The position numbers and the translations under genes are program-made. A stretch of 16,559 nt of DNA from Deltaproteobacteria bacterium RIFCSPLOWO2_02_FULL_57_26 (GTDB lineage: Bacteria; Desulfobacterota; Binatia; UBA9968): positions 1 to 16,559 of the forward strand of contig MGSI01000165.1 in NCBI GenBank assembly GCA_001798455.1, written 5' to 3'. Numbering within the stretch: position 1 is the first letter of the stretch; each line of letters begins with the position of its first letter. This document shows, one piece after another, positions 1-6,653 of the stretch. The notes below the pieces were generated by a model. It was not told the DNA's origin, made no database searches, and worked only from the letters and a program-made list of their open reading frames with translations.

Positions 1-588
1 GTTGGCAAACGTGGCGCCTGCATCAACCTTACGGTTCAGAACCGCCAGGACCGTGGCATCGTGACCTCCCGAGTAGATGACGCTTTTAAAATCCTTCACC
101 GGATCGATCCCCTTTTCTTTGAACATCTTTCTGGGAAACACATGGCCCGAAGTCGAAAGCGGATCGCCGAAGGCGAAGGTCTTGTTGCGCAGATCTTCCA
201 AACCACGAATCCCGCTATCCACGTGCGTAATGATCGCCGCATAGTAGTAGGGCATGCCCCTGCGCTGGGACTTGAGAACGACCTTCACGTTAGCCTCCCT
301 GTTGGCCAAGACGTAAGACGCGGGGGTGAGAAAAGCGATATCGAGCTTATTCGCCCGCAGCGCCTCGACTACCCCGGTATAATCCGTGGCCACAAAGGGT
401 TGGACTTCGAGGTTGAGTTTTCCCTGCAGGATTGCCACGATCGGTTGCGCGTTCTGCGCCACCTGCTGGACATTCTCCGAGGGGACAAACCCCACCCGCA
501 GCACCCTAGCGCCATCCTGGGCGCCGCGACAGGCAAGGAATCCCTGCAGGATGAAAAACCAGATAGCGAGGGAGAGCCAACTCTTCAT
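1..588 (-). CDS. PhnD-like phosphate/phosphonate-type ABC transporter substrate-binding lipoprotein (3' end outside window)
   Basis: The reading frame opens at an ATG (588-586) and runs without a stop to the window edge, giving 196 residues. Residues 1-20 form a lipoprotein-like signal: a short positive start (MKS), a hydrophobic core, and Cys20 preceded by FLA, a slightly atypical lipobox. The mature part begins with RVLRVGFVPSEN, then shows a DYTGVVEALRANKLDIAFLT segment and a GDPLSTSGHVFP segment, which is the signature of PhnD/SsuA-like periplasmic binding proteins. It ends in a VLNRKVDAGATFAN-type segment where the second lobe starts. The family binds phosphonate, phosphate, phosphite or other small oxyanions or organics for an ABC importer; the ligand cannot be read here. 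The permease and ATPase would be expected beyond position 1. The hydrolase gene is divergent from it across 589-765. Confidence 0.85.
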   Translation of the reverse strand, partial: MKSWLSLAIWFFILQGFLACRGAQDGARVLRVGFVPSENVQQVAQNAQPIVAILQGKLNLEVQPFVATDYTGVVEALRANKLDIAFLTPASYVLANREANVKVVLKSQRRGMPYYYAAIITHVDSGIRGLEDLRNKTFAFGDPLSTSGHVFPRKMFKEKGIDPVKDFKSVIYSGGHDATVLAVLNRKVDAGATFAN

Positions 589-710
589 GCCTGAGTCATT
601 GATACTGAAACCCCTGCCCCGGTGCAACCATGCTTTAGCCTCGCAAGGCCTGTCCTCCTGCCTAAAAGCGCATGCGGTGCAATATGATTGACGCGTCGAT
701 AGTTAATGCC

Positions 711-738
711 TTGACAATCTGGGCTTCTATGCTATACA
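711..738 (+). promoter_or_regulatory. Sigma70-like promoter with extended -10 for the lipoprotein hydrolase
   Basis: TTGACA at 711-716 is followed after 16 bp by TATACA at 733-738, preceded by TGC, which makes an extended -10. Transcription would begin near 745, giving a leader of about 20 nt before the ATG at 766. This spacing argues against the in-frame TTG at 748 as the start, because it would be almost leaderless. Inferred from consensus match only. Confidence 0.6.
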
Positions 739-765
739 GTCTGCACTTTGAGTCGAGTCGTTTCC

Positions 766-1611
766 ATGTCTAGATGGTTCTTATCTCCGCTGCTCCTCTT
801 GACCCTGGCTTCCGCCTGCAACAGCCATTCGGCTCTTTCTCCGACAATTATTCAGGATGCTCCGGGGAAGGCGATTCAGTTTTTTTACGAAAGCCGAGGC
901 GGGAGTGTCGAGGGCTTTTTCAGCCGGCCCGAAGGAAACGGGCGTTTCCCTCTCGTGGTTCTGCTCCATGGCCACAGCTGGCTTCGATCCGGCGCAAAGC
1001 AAATGGTTCCCGTCGCGGAGCAATTTTCTCAGGAGCTTTGCTATGCCACCCTCGCCATCTCGCTTCCCGGCTATGGAATGACCGACGTGCCGGCGAGCGA
1101 AACGGACACCGAAACCATCGCAGGCCTGATCTTGGATGGAATCGCTAAAGTGAGAGATTTACCCTGGGTGGATGAAGACCGTGTGATGCTTTATGGCTTC
1201 TCTCGGGGAGCTTCCTTCGCCGCCATCCTGGCGGGCCGAATTCCTCACCTCCGAAGTGTTGTCTTGCACTCGGGCGCTTACGATCTCGTGCGCCTTTATC
1301 AAAACACGCCCAACGGGTGGTTACGCCACCTCATGAACCCCCGGGGAGAGACGGAGCCTCAGCTGTTTAACGCTCTCGCCGAAGCGCCCCGTTGGCGCGC
1401 CCCGACGCTCATCCTGCATGGAGGCAGAGACCAGGTGATCCCCCCCAGCCAAGCCGTCATGCTCCACAATAAGCTCCAGTCCTTGGGGAAAACTCACCGC
1501 CTTGTCGTCTTCCCGGACTCCGGCCACCGTCTGCCGCCGGGAAGTGTCAAAGGTGAGGTGGCCGCATTTCTGAAACAACACACGGGCTCGGGGTGTGTCA
1601 GCGATCTCTGA
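766..1611 (+). CDS. Secreted/lipid-anchored alpha/beta hydrolase (prolyl-oligopeptidase/dienelactone-hydrolase-like)
   Basis: The protein has 281 residues from the ATG at 766; an in-frame TTG at 748 would add six residues ahead of an already complete signal peptide. Residues 1-18 are a lipoprotein signal (MSRWFLSPLLLLTLASAC), with the lipobox ASAC placing the lipidated Cys at 18. The alpha/beta hydrolase fold follows: an oxyanion-hole segment LLHGHSW (about 66-72), the nucleophile elbow GFSRGAS with Ser146, the acid in HGGRDQVIPP (Asp222) and the base in PDSGH (His254). Order and spacing match a complete catalytic triad. The family includes esterases, peptidases and dienelactone hydrolases; the substrate is unknown. 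It should act in the periplasm or at a membrane face. It stands alone with its own promoter, and its 3' end overlaps the convergent TPR gene. Confidence 0.88.
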   Translation: MSRWFLSPLLLLTLASACNSHSALSPTIIQDAPGKAIQFFYESRGGSVEGFFSRPEGNGRFPLVVLLHGHSWLRSGAKQMVPVAEQFSQELCYATLAISLPGYGMTDVPASETDTETIAGLILDGIAKVRDLPWVDEDRVMLYGFSRGASFAAILAGRIPHLRSVVLHSGAYDLVRLYQNTPNGWLRHLMNPRGETEPQLFNALAEAPRWRAPTLILHGGRDQVIPPSQAVMLHNKLQSLGKTHRLVVFPDSGHRLPPGSVKGEVAAFLKQHTGSGCVSDL

Positions 1612-2506
1612 TCTCGCGCAGGAGCTCCTGGGCCTCTTTCTTGTTCAGCGGATCATCCGAAAACTCCACCGGCAATTCCTGCGCGTATTTGAGCGCGCCG
1701 CGGGCAAGCTGCATCTGGCCCATAGCGATATAGGTTCTGCCCAGTTCCAGGTAATGCGCGATGACCTTGGGATTGAGAGAAATCGCCCTGGTCAAGTACT
1801 CGACCGATGAGTCCAGACTGCCCTTGGGGATCGAGCGCCACATAATCACATTGGCGAGGACCCGCTTCATCTGGCTGATCTCGGCCATCTTTCTATGCCA
1901 CACGCCATAAACATGGTAGGCGTAACCGTTTCGGGGATCCAAGGCAATAGCCTTTTCCACCTCTGAACGGATTTCGCGGGCGAGATCAATTTGTTTGGAT
2001 GTGGAAGAGAGCATCGCGATCTTCCCCAGGGACGCTGCCACGTAGAAATGCCCCCAGGTCAAATTGGGATCAGCTTGCACCGCCTTGCGTGCGTAATCCT
2101 CAGCCACGGCGTACTGTTTTAGCCTTTTTTCCTGCCAATTGGTTTCAGACTCCGCGACCGTGTCGCCGAGATCGATGTAGACGCGGGCGATCTTTGAGAG
2201 CCCTTCGGGATTCTGGGGATCCCGCTTGAGGACCTTAAAAAGCTCCGTTAAAGCCTCATTCGTTCTTAAGCTCGCATAGAGATCATCTGCCCTTCTGAGC
2301 AACTGTGAGATTTCAGAGCCATCGCTCTGGCAACGGGGACAACCCACCCTACCGCCGTCCTGAGCAACCGGCGCTGAAGAGTCGGCCCCACCCAGAACGA
2401 CGTAACCTCCCTGCGACGATAATAAGAGGATTGACGTGATCACGAAACGGACAAGCCACAGTGGAGAGAAAATATGACCTACCGCCGGATGCTTCACAAA
2501 ATGCAT
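1598..2506 (-). CDS. TPR protein resembling the RMDN (regulator of microtubule dynamics) family
   Basis: The protein has 302 residues from ATG 2506. Residues 17-42 are hydrophobic and could be a signal anchor or uncleaved signal. A short CPRC pair lies at 56-59, and from about 65 to the end the sequence is helical TPR. Recognisable repeats cover about 68-97, 103-146 (AVAEDYARKAVQADPN), 152-191 (KAIALDPRNGYAYHVYGVWH) and 230-280 (LDSSVEYLTRAISLNP, then LELGRTYIAMGQMQLARGAL). The pattern of a repeat with a long insert, then a WHRKMAEIS segment, a hydrophobic stretch and a final ELPV...EAQELL helix, recalls the RMDN1-3/bacterial RMD-like TPR family from memory. No catalytic motif is visible; TPRs normally mediate protein-protein contacts. 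No clear Shine-Dalgarno precedes the ATG, so a later start is possible. It has its own promoter and overlaps the hydrolase tail by 14 nt. Confidence 0.8.
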   Translation of the reverse strand: MHFVKHPAVGHIFSPLWLVRFVITSILLLSSQGGYVVLGGADSSAPVAQDGGRVGCPRCQSDGSEISQLLRRADDLYASLRTNEALTELFKVLKRDPQNPEGLSKIARVYIDLGDTVAESETNWQEKRLKQYAVAEDYARKAVQADPNLTWGHFYVAASLGKIAMLSSTSKQIDLAREIRSEVEKAIALDPRNGYAYHVYGVWHRKMAEISQMKRVLANVIMWRSIPKGSLDSSVEYLTRAISLNPKVIAHYLELGRTYIAMGQMQLARGALKYAQELPVEFSDDPLNKKEAQELLREIRDR

Positions 2507-2551
2507 GGGTAAACGGAGCCGAGCCCGCTGATGCTTAAGGTGTAAACTGTT

Positions 2552-2580
2552 CTTATATATACATTATCTGAAAATGTCAA
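2552..2580 (-). promoter_or_regulatory. Sigma70-like promoter for the TPR gene
   Basis: On the minus strand TTGACA (2580-2575) is separated by 17 bp from TATAAG (2557-2552), with A/T-rich flanks (TATATATAAG). Transcription would start near 2545 and give a leader of about 40 nt. It lies between the thioesterase stop (2594) and the TPR start, so the TPR gene is probably transcribed independently of the ilvE operon. Confidence 0.65.
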
Positions 2581-2593
2581 AACCCAAGTTGCC

Positions 2594-2965
2594 TTATCGA
2601 ATCGGGATCGGCCTGCCGCTATCATCCACCGACACAAAAACCACCTCCGCCTGGGTAACCTTGACGCTCTTTCCCGGCTCTCGAAACCTCTCCACCTCCA
2701 CCTCTACTTGGACGGTAAGCGAGGTCTTTCCCTCGCGCACGACCGCCGCGTAAAAGCTCACCACGTCACCTACAAACACCGGAGCGATGAACTCGACCTC
2801 GCGTATCGCCTTGGTTACGAAATTCCTTGCCGCATACCGATGAGCGGCGATCGCGGCGGCTAAGTCAATGTGGCTGAGAATGACTCCCCCAAAGATCGTG
2901 CCTCGGGCGTTCGTATCCCGGGGCAGCATGGTGACTCTCAGCGCGGGCTCGCGACCTATGGACAT
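2594..2965 (-). CDS. Acyl-CoA thioesterase, hotdog fold, YciA/cytosolic ACOT type
   Basis: The 123-residue protein has the single hotdog domain of the YciA/BFIT-type thioesterases. The diagnostic block LPRDTNARGTIFGGVILSHIDL lies at about 14-35, with DTN at 17-19 and Asp34 on the central helix, the expected catalytic region. The FVTKAIREVEFIAPVFVGDVV strands follow. Such enzymes hydrolyse acyl-CoA (short to long chain depending on member) to free acid and CoA in the cytosol. The start is fixed by a GGAGGG Shine-Dalgarno 6 nt upstream and overlaps the end of the MFS gene by 10 nt, so the two are translationally coupled. Being third after ilvE, it may act on branched-chain acyl-CoAs; that is inference from position only. 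The substrate cannot be read from sequence. Confidence 0.88.
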   Translation of the reverse strand: MSIGREPALRVTMLPRDTNARGTIFGGVILSHIDLAAAIAAHRYAARNFVTKAIREVEFIAPVFVGDVVSFYAAVVREGKTSLTVQVEVEVERFREPGKSVKVTQAEVVFVSVDDSGRPIPIR

Positions 2966-4212
2966 GCCGTTCCCTCCCGCTTGGGCACCGGCTCTTCCAC
3001 GCGGAGCAGCAAAAAGAGCCCGGCCACAAAGATAAGCCCGACCGCTAGCATCGCGACTCTCTGGCTTCCGCTGAGGAGCGAAATTAAGCCGAACAACAAG
3101 GGTCCGAAGGCCGAGGAGAGTTTACCGCTGATGCCGTAGAAGCCGAAGATCTCCGCCTGCTGGTCCGGCTCAACCATCAAGCCAACCATCGACCGACTCA
3201 CCGCTTGCACAGATGCCAGGCAAATCGCCCCGGTCAATGCCACGAACCAAAAGACGCCCTTGCTGGTGGCCAGGGCTGCCCCGACTCCGACGGCGCTCCA
3301 GAGCACCAGGATCAGGATCAGCACCGTGCGCGGACCTATCCGGTCGCTTAGATAGCCGAAGCCCACCGCGCCACCAACCCCGACCGTCTGCAGCCCCAGA
3401 TAGAGCCGCACGAGCTCGACCATCGTAAAACCAAGCGTGTCCCGGGCATAGATGCTGGTATAGTACACCACAGTTGAAACCCCCTCCATGTAGACGAAAT
3501 AGGCGAGGAGAAAACGGGTCAGTTGGCGGTATTGATCCAAACGCTTGAGGGTGCTCCTCACCTGCTTTAGTCCCGCGCTGAAGGCATCACCCCACGCAAG
3601 CCCGGCTTCGCGTTTCGCCGTGGAAGGGAGAAACCAAAACGCAGGCAGGGAGAAAACCAAAAAAAAGAGGGCGGTGAGAGGAAACACCAGGCGAGCTTTT
3701 TCTGGCTCCCCCTCCTGGAGAAGCGGCTGGGCAAGAAGGACGATGGCGATCCCGCCGAGATACGCCGCGGCCCAGCCAAAGCCGCTCAGACGGCCTAACT
3801 CCTGCGGGGCTGCCAGGTCGGGCAGAAACGCATTATAGAAGACCTGGCCCGTCTGATAAATAATATTGGCGGCGATAAATATCGCCATGCCCCAAAAAAC
3901 CATTCCGCGCCCCACCCAGACGAGCTGTGAGGTAAGGAGAATACACCCCAGGCCAGAGGCGATCAGAAAGATTTTTTTCCTGCCTGATAGATCAGCGGCG
4001 GCGCCCAAGATCGGCGACAAAAACGCCACTCCAAGCAAGGAGAAAGTGCCGCTGATTCCCCAAAGAAGGTCGCCGAGATTGCCCAACCCCGCGCAAACCT
4101 CGTTCTTGAAATAGACCGGGTAGACAAAGGTGACGATCATCACCGAGAAGGAGTTGTTGGCGAAGTCGTAGAGCAGCCACGAAAACCGGTCGAGTTTGGC
4201 TTTAGCCAACAC
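2956..4212 (-). CDS. MFS transporter, UMF1 (Atg22-like) family
   Basis: This is a 12-TM major facilitator protein, 418 residues from the GTG at 4212. The N-terminal motif WLLYDFANNSF followed by VTFVYPVYF is the hallmark of the UMF1/Atg22-like branch, whose yeast relative exports amino acids from the vacuole. MFS loop motifs are present (AADLSGRKK after TM2-3, GYLSDRIGPR before TM8). The start is uncertain: an upstream TTG at 4248 would overlap ilvE by 19 nt with no Shine-Dalgarno, while GTG 4212 and TTG 4209 lie just after the ilvE stop, the latter 6 nt behind a GGGA. It sits between ilvE and the thioesterase in one operon, which hints at transport of an amino acid, a keto acid or a derivative. 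Substrate and direction are not visible. Confidence 0.85.
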   Translation of the reverse strand: MLAKAKLDRFSWLLYDFANNSFSVMIVTFVYPVYFKNEVCAGLGNLGDLLWGISGTFSLLGVAFLSPILGAAADLSGRKKIFLIASGLGCILLTSQLVWVGRGMVFWGMAIFIAANIIYQTGQVFYNAFLPDLAAPQELGRLSGFGWAAAYLGGIAIVLLAQPLLQEGEPEKARLVFPLTALFFLVFSLPAFWFLPSTAKREAGLAWGDAFSAGLKQVRSTLKRLDQYRQLTRFLLAYFVYMEGVSTVVYYTSIYARDTLGFTMVELVRLYLGLQTVGVGGAVGFGYLSDRIGPRTVLILILVLWSAVGVGAALATSKGVFWFVALTGAICLASVQAVSRSMVGLMVEPDQQAEIFGFYGISGKLSSAFGPLLFGLISLLSGSQRVAMLAVGLIFVAGLFLLLRVEEPVPKREGTACP

Positions 4213-4229
4213 GATTCCCAAGGCTGGAG

Positions 4230-5147
4230 CTAAACGTAGGTGAGCCAACGGGCATATTGCCGGTCTTTGCCCTTGATGACGCTGAAGAAGGTCTGCTGCA
4301 GGTCCGAAGTCACCGGACCGGGGCAGACGTGACCGAGCTTGCGGTTATCTACCTCGCGGATCGGCGTGACCTCGGCAGCCGTGCCCGTAAAGAAGGCTTC
4401 ATCCGCCGTGTAGAGCTCATCGCGGGTAAAGCGTTCCTCGACCACTTGGTAGCCTTTGTCGCGTGCGAGCGTGACAATGCATTCTCGTGTGATCCCGGGC
4501 AAGATCGAGGTCAACGGCGTGGTCTTTACCCCCCGCCCTCGGACCATAAAGATGTTCTCACCGCTGGCCTCGGCGATATACCCTTCGGTATCCAGCATGA
4601 CGGCCTCATCGTAACCGGCGTTTTTGACTTCCGCTTTGGCCAAAACAGAGTTGACATAATTACCGGAGACCTTGCTCTTGGTCATCATGACGTTGACATG
4701 ATGGCGGGTATAGGATGAGATTTTCGCTCGAATGCCGTTCTTGATCCCCTCCTCCCCTAGATACGCTCCCCAAGACCAGGCAGCGATGGTGACGTGAACC
4801 GGGTTGTCAGGCGCGTAGAGCCCCATTTCCCCCAACCCCAAAAAGGCCAGGGGACGGATATAACACTCCTTGAGCCCGTTGACCCTGATGATATCCAGGA
4901 CCGCCTGCTTGATCTGATCCACCGTAAAGGGAAGGGGAAAGCCCAAGATCAGGCCCGAGTCAAAAAATCTGCGGATGTGCTCGTCCAGGCGAAAGACTGC
5001 CGAGCGGCCATCCTCCAGAGCGTAACAACGGATGCCCTCAAAGTATCCGGTCCCATAGTGAAGGGCGTGAGTCAAGACGTGCACCTTGGCCTGCTCCCAA
5101 GGAACCATCTCCCCGTCGAGCCAAATGTTTTTCGTTTTCAGTGACAT
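4230..5147 (-). CDS. ilvE: Branched-chain amino acid aminotransferase
   Basis: A 305-residue class IV PLP aminotransferase of normal length. YFEGIRCY at 35-42 is the classic substrate/PLP pocket motif of BCATs, and R98 lies in the CYIRPLAF strand. The Schiff-base lysine is Lys159 in TKSKVSGNY, in the same position as in E. coli IlvE. YIAEASGENIF (190-200) contains the Glu that contacts the PLP pyridine nitrogen (E193), and LTSILPGITRE (212-222) plus FFTGTAAEVTPI (252-263) are the phosphate-binding loops. It transfers the amino group between leucine/isoleucine/valine and 2-oxoglutarate in the cytosol. The start is supported by AGGA 6 nt upstream of ATG 5147. It is first in the operon with the UMF1 transporter and thioesterase, not with other ilv or leu genes. 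Confidence 0.96.
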   Translation of the reverse strand: MSLKTKNIWLDGEMVPWEQAKVHVLTHALHYGTGYFEGIRCYALEDGRSAVFRLDEHIRRFFDSGLILGFPLPFTVDQIKQAVLDIIRVNGLKECYIRPLAFLGLGEMGLYAPDNPVHVTIAAWSWGAYLGEEGIKNGIRAKISSYTRHHVNVMMTKSKVSGNYVNSVLAKAEVKNAGYDEAVMLDTEGYIAEASGENIFMVRGRGVKTTPLTSILPGITRECIVTLARDKGYQVVEERFTRDELYTADEAFFTGTAAEVTPIREVDNRKLGHVCPGPVTSDLQQTFFSVIKGKDRQYARWLTYV

Positions 5148-5190
5148 ACTCTATCCTGATCTGACCGCGTGAGGTTAATTTTCACCAACT

Positions 5191-5219
5191 ATTCTATGTC
5201 GGCGACTGGCCTTCCACAA
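5191..5219 (-). promoter_or_regulatory. Sigma70-like promoter for the ilvE operon
   Basis: On the minus strand TTGTGG (5219-5214), a 17-bp spacer and TAGAAT (5196-5191) fit a sigma70 promoter with a strong -10 and a weaker -35. The start would be near 5184 with a 37-nt leader before ilvE. It lies directly downstream of the HU terminator, so ilvE is likely insulated from HU transcription. Consensus match only. Confidence 0.5.
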
Positions 5220-5223
5220 GGGC

Positions 5224-5258
5224 AAAATAAAAAAGGCCACCACGACCGCGTGGTGGCC
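5224..5258 (-). terminator. Rho-independent terminator of the HU gene
   Basis: A perfect 10-bp stem (GGCCACCACG at 5235-5244 with CGTGGTGGCC at 5249-5258) closes a 4-nt loop. Read on the minus strand, it is followed immediately by a T-rich run (TTTTTTATTTT, 5234-5224). It begins 22 nt after the HU stop codon. This is the clearest terminator in the window and separates HU from ilvE. Confidence 0.93.
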
Positions 5259-5279
5259 CCGAAATCGAAGCCCAGCCGC

Positions 5280-5549
5280 CTAAAGCCCGCGCTTTAAATT
5301 CGGAGCCGGCTTGAAGCCCACCGTTCGACTCGCTTTGATGGTTATCTCAGCGCCCGTCTGAGGGTTCCTCCCTTTTCTCGCCTTGCGGGAGCGCACCGTG
5401 AAAGTGCCGAACCCGGGCACCTGAAATCGTTTGTCTCTCTTGATGGCTCGGGTGAGAGTCTCAAAGGTGGAATCCACGGCATCCTCGGCAGCCCGCTTGC
5501 TGAGCTTTACCGCCTTGGCCACGGCGTTAATAAGATCCGCCTTCGTCAT
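5280..5549 (-). CDS. hup: HU-family nucleoid DNA-binding protein
   Basis: An 89-residue HU/IHF-type protein of standard length. It opens MTKADLINAVAKAV, the typical dimerisation helices, and carries VPGFGTFTVRSRKARKGRNPQTG (about 44-66), the signature running into the DNA-binding beta arm with its RNPQTG tip, then the FKPAPNLK C-terminal helix start. HU dimers bend and compact DNA with little sequence preference. The start is fixed by an unusually strong Shine-Dalgarno, GGAGGAGGTG, ending 7 nt before ATG 5549. It has its own promoter and terminator, so it is monocistronic, as is usual for a highly expressed architectural protein. HU versus IHF subunit is not separable with certainty, but the arm sequence favours HU. 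Confidence 0.95.
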   Translation of the reverse strand: MTKADLINAVAKAVKLSKRAAEDAVDSTFETLTRAIKRDKRFQVPGFGTFTVRSRKARKGRNPQTGAEITIKASRTVGFKPAPNLKRGL

Positions 5550-5556
5550 GATCCTT

Positions 5557-5566
5557 CACCTCCTCC
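5557..5566 (-). promoter_or_regulatory. Very strong ribosome binding site of the HU gene
   Basis: On the minus strand GGAGGAGGTG lies 7 nt before the HU ATG, nearly a full anti-Shine-Dalgarno complement. It is the strongest RBS in the window and fits high expression of HU. Confidence 0.85.
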
Positions 5567-5632
5567 GTTCAGACACAATTTCATCTGCGTTTGGTACAAC
5601 CCAATATCTGTCGGGTCTGCGCATAGGGGGTC

Positions 5633-5661
5633 ATAATTCCGAATTCAGGAGAAAATGTCAA
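5633..5661 (-). promoter_or_regulatory. Sigma70-like promoter for the HU gene
   Basis: On the minus strand a consensus TTGACA (5661-5656) is followed by a 17-bp spacer and AATTAT (5638-5633). Initiation near 5626 would give a leader of about 77 nt. The 11-mer TTGACATTTTC also forms the -35 of the TPR-gene promoter. The interval 5662-5722 to the ppx stop shows no convincing terminator. Confidence 0.6.
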
Positions 5662-5722
5662 CAGAAAAATAGTAAAAGTTCGGATGTGGAAAAAGGGTTA
5701 ATGCAATCATCCATGCCGAACG

Positions 5723-6649
5723 CTAAAGCCTTTCGTAGAGCAAACCGTAGCGGATGCCCTGATCGCTTACCCGTGCCTCGTCCAGCCCAAAAAATGCCAT
5801 GATCCTCTCAATCAGTATCGCCCCGGCAAGGATCACGTCGGCCCTTTGAGGCTCCAAGCCGGAAATCTTTCTTCGCTCCGCGATCGGCATCGCCTGATAG
5901 AGCCGGATCTGCCGCCGCACCTCGGCGCGGCTCAAAGGACTGCCATGGACCTCGCTGTGGGAATACCGTACCAACCCTCGCTCGACGGCAGCCAAAGTCG
6001 TAAAGGTGCCGGCGATCCCCACCATCGCCGAGAAACAAGGCTTCACCGCCCACTCCACAATCAACGAGTCAAGCTCGCGATCGATCGCCGTCATCAACCG
6101 GTCGCGCTCATCCTGCCGCGCGGGGTCCGTAGCGAGAAATCGTTCGGTGAGCCGCACTGAGCCAAGATCCAGACTGGCCCAGCGGCAAAGCCTCCCGTCG
6201 TTACCCCAGATGAACTCCGTGCTGCCTCCGCCCACATCCACCACCAACACCTCTTCTCCCTTGAGATCGAGCCCGCGCTCCACTGCCAGGTAGGAATAGC
6301 GAGCCTCCTCTTCACCGCTGAGGACCTGCAACTCCAAATCAAGCTCCCGCTTGAGACGGGCCTGAAAAGCCGTGGCATTACGCGCATCCCTAAGGGCGCT
6401 GGTCCCTACGGCCACGATCTCATCGACGGCCAGCTCTGCGCACCGCTCCCGATAGGCCCTTAATACCTTCAGGGTCCGCTCTGCTGCGGGCGCAGAGATT
6501 CGGCGCGTGCGATCGACTCCTTTCCCTAGGCGCGTTATCTCCGCGCGGTCCTCCAGAACTTCAAACGTCCTGTTTTCCTTAAGCTCTGCAATGAGAAGGA
6601 GGATCGTGTTGGTGCCGATATCGATCGCGGCAAATCGCTTCCCTGCCAT
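5723..6649 (-). CDS. ppx: Ppx/GppA family exopolyphosphatase / pppGpp phosphohydrolase (short form)
   Basis: 308 residues from ATG 6649; a GTG at 6664 would add five residues inside the trmFO end. This is the ASKHA actin-like fold: phosphate-1 loop AAIDIGTNTILLL (about 7-19), the conserved SGEEEARYSY block (111-120) with the catalytic Glu candidates, phosphate-2 loop VVDVGGGSTEF (136-146), and near the end GAILIERIMAFFGL and SDQGIRYGLLYE, typical of the family. The family releases phosphate from polyphosphate and/or converts pppGpp to ppGpp. It lacks the C-terminal HD-like and extra domains of the long (about 500 aa) E. coli enzymes, matching the short forms of many bacteria. It starts 4 nt after the trmFO stop and is the last gene of the chain. 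Which substrate it prefers cannot be told. Confidence 0.92.
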   Translation of the reverse strand: MAGKRFAAIDIGTNTILLLIAELKENRTFEVLEDRAEITRLGKGVDRTRRISAPAAERTLKVLRAYRERCAELAVDEIVAVGTSALRDARNATAFQARLKRELDLELQVLSGEEEARYSYLAVERGLDLKGEEVLVVDVGGGSTEFIWGNDGRLCRWASLDLGSVRLTERFLATDPARQDERDRLMTAIDRELDSLIVEWAVKPCFSAMVGIAGTFTTLAAVERGLVRYSHSEVHGSPLSRAEVRRQIRLYQAMPIAERRKISGLEPQRADVILAGAILIERIMAFFGLDEARVSDQGIRYGLLYERL

Positions 6650-6653
6650 GCCC

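Noticed and set aside
61..594. 177-codon plus-strand frame at the left edge
   Set aside because: Antisense to the PhnD-like gene, whose frame has family motifs and a signal peptide.
688..699. GACGCGTC palindrome upstream of the hydrolase
   Set aside because: Too short and GC-rich to mean much alone; no second copy or spacing that supports an operator.
5662..5722. Possible terminator after ppx (GTTCGG...CCGAAC with TTTTT between)
   Set aside because: The stem is only 6 bp with a loop above 30 nt, and the T-run sits inside the loop rather than after the stem.
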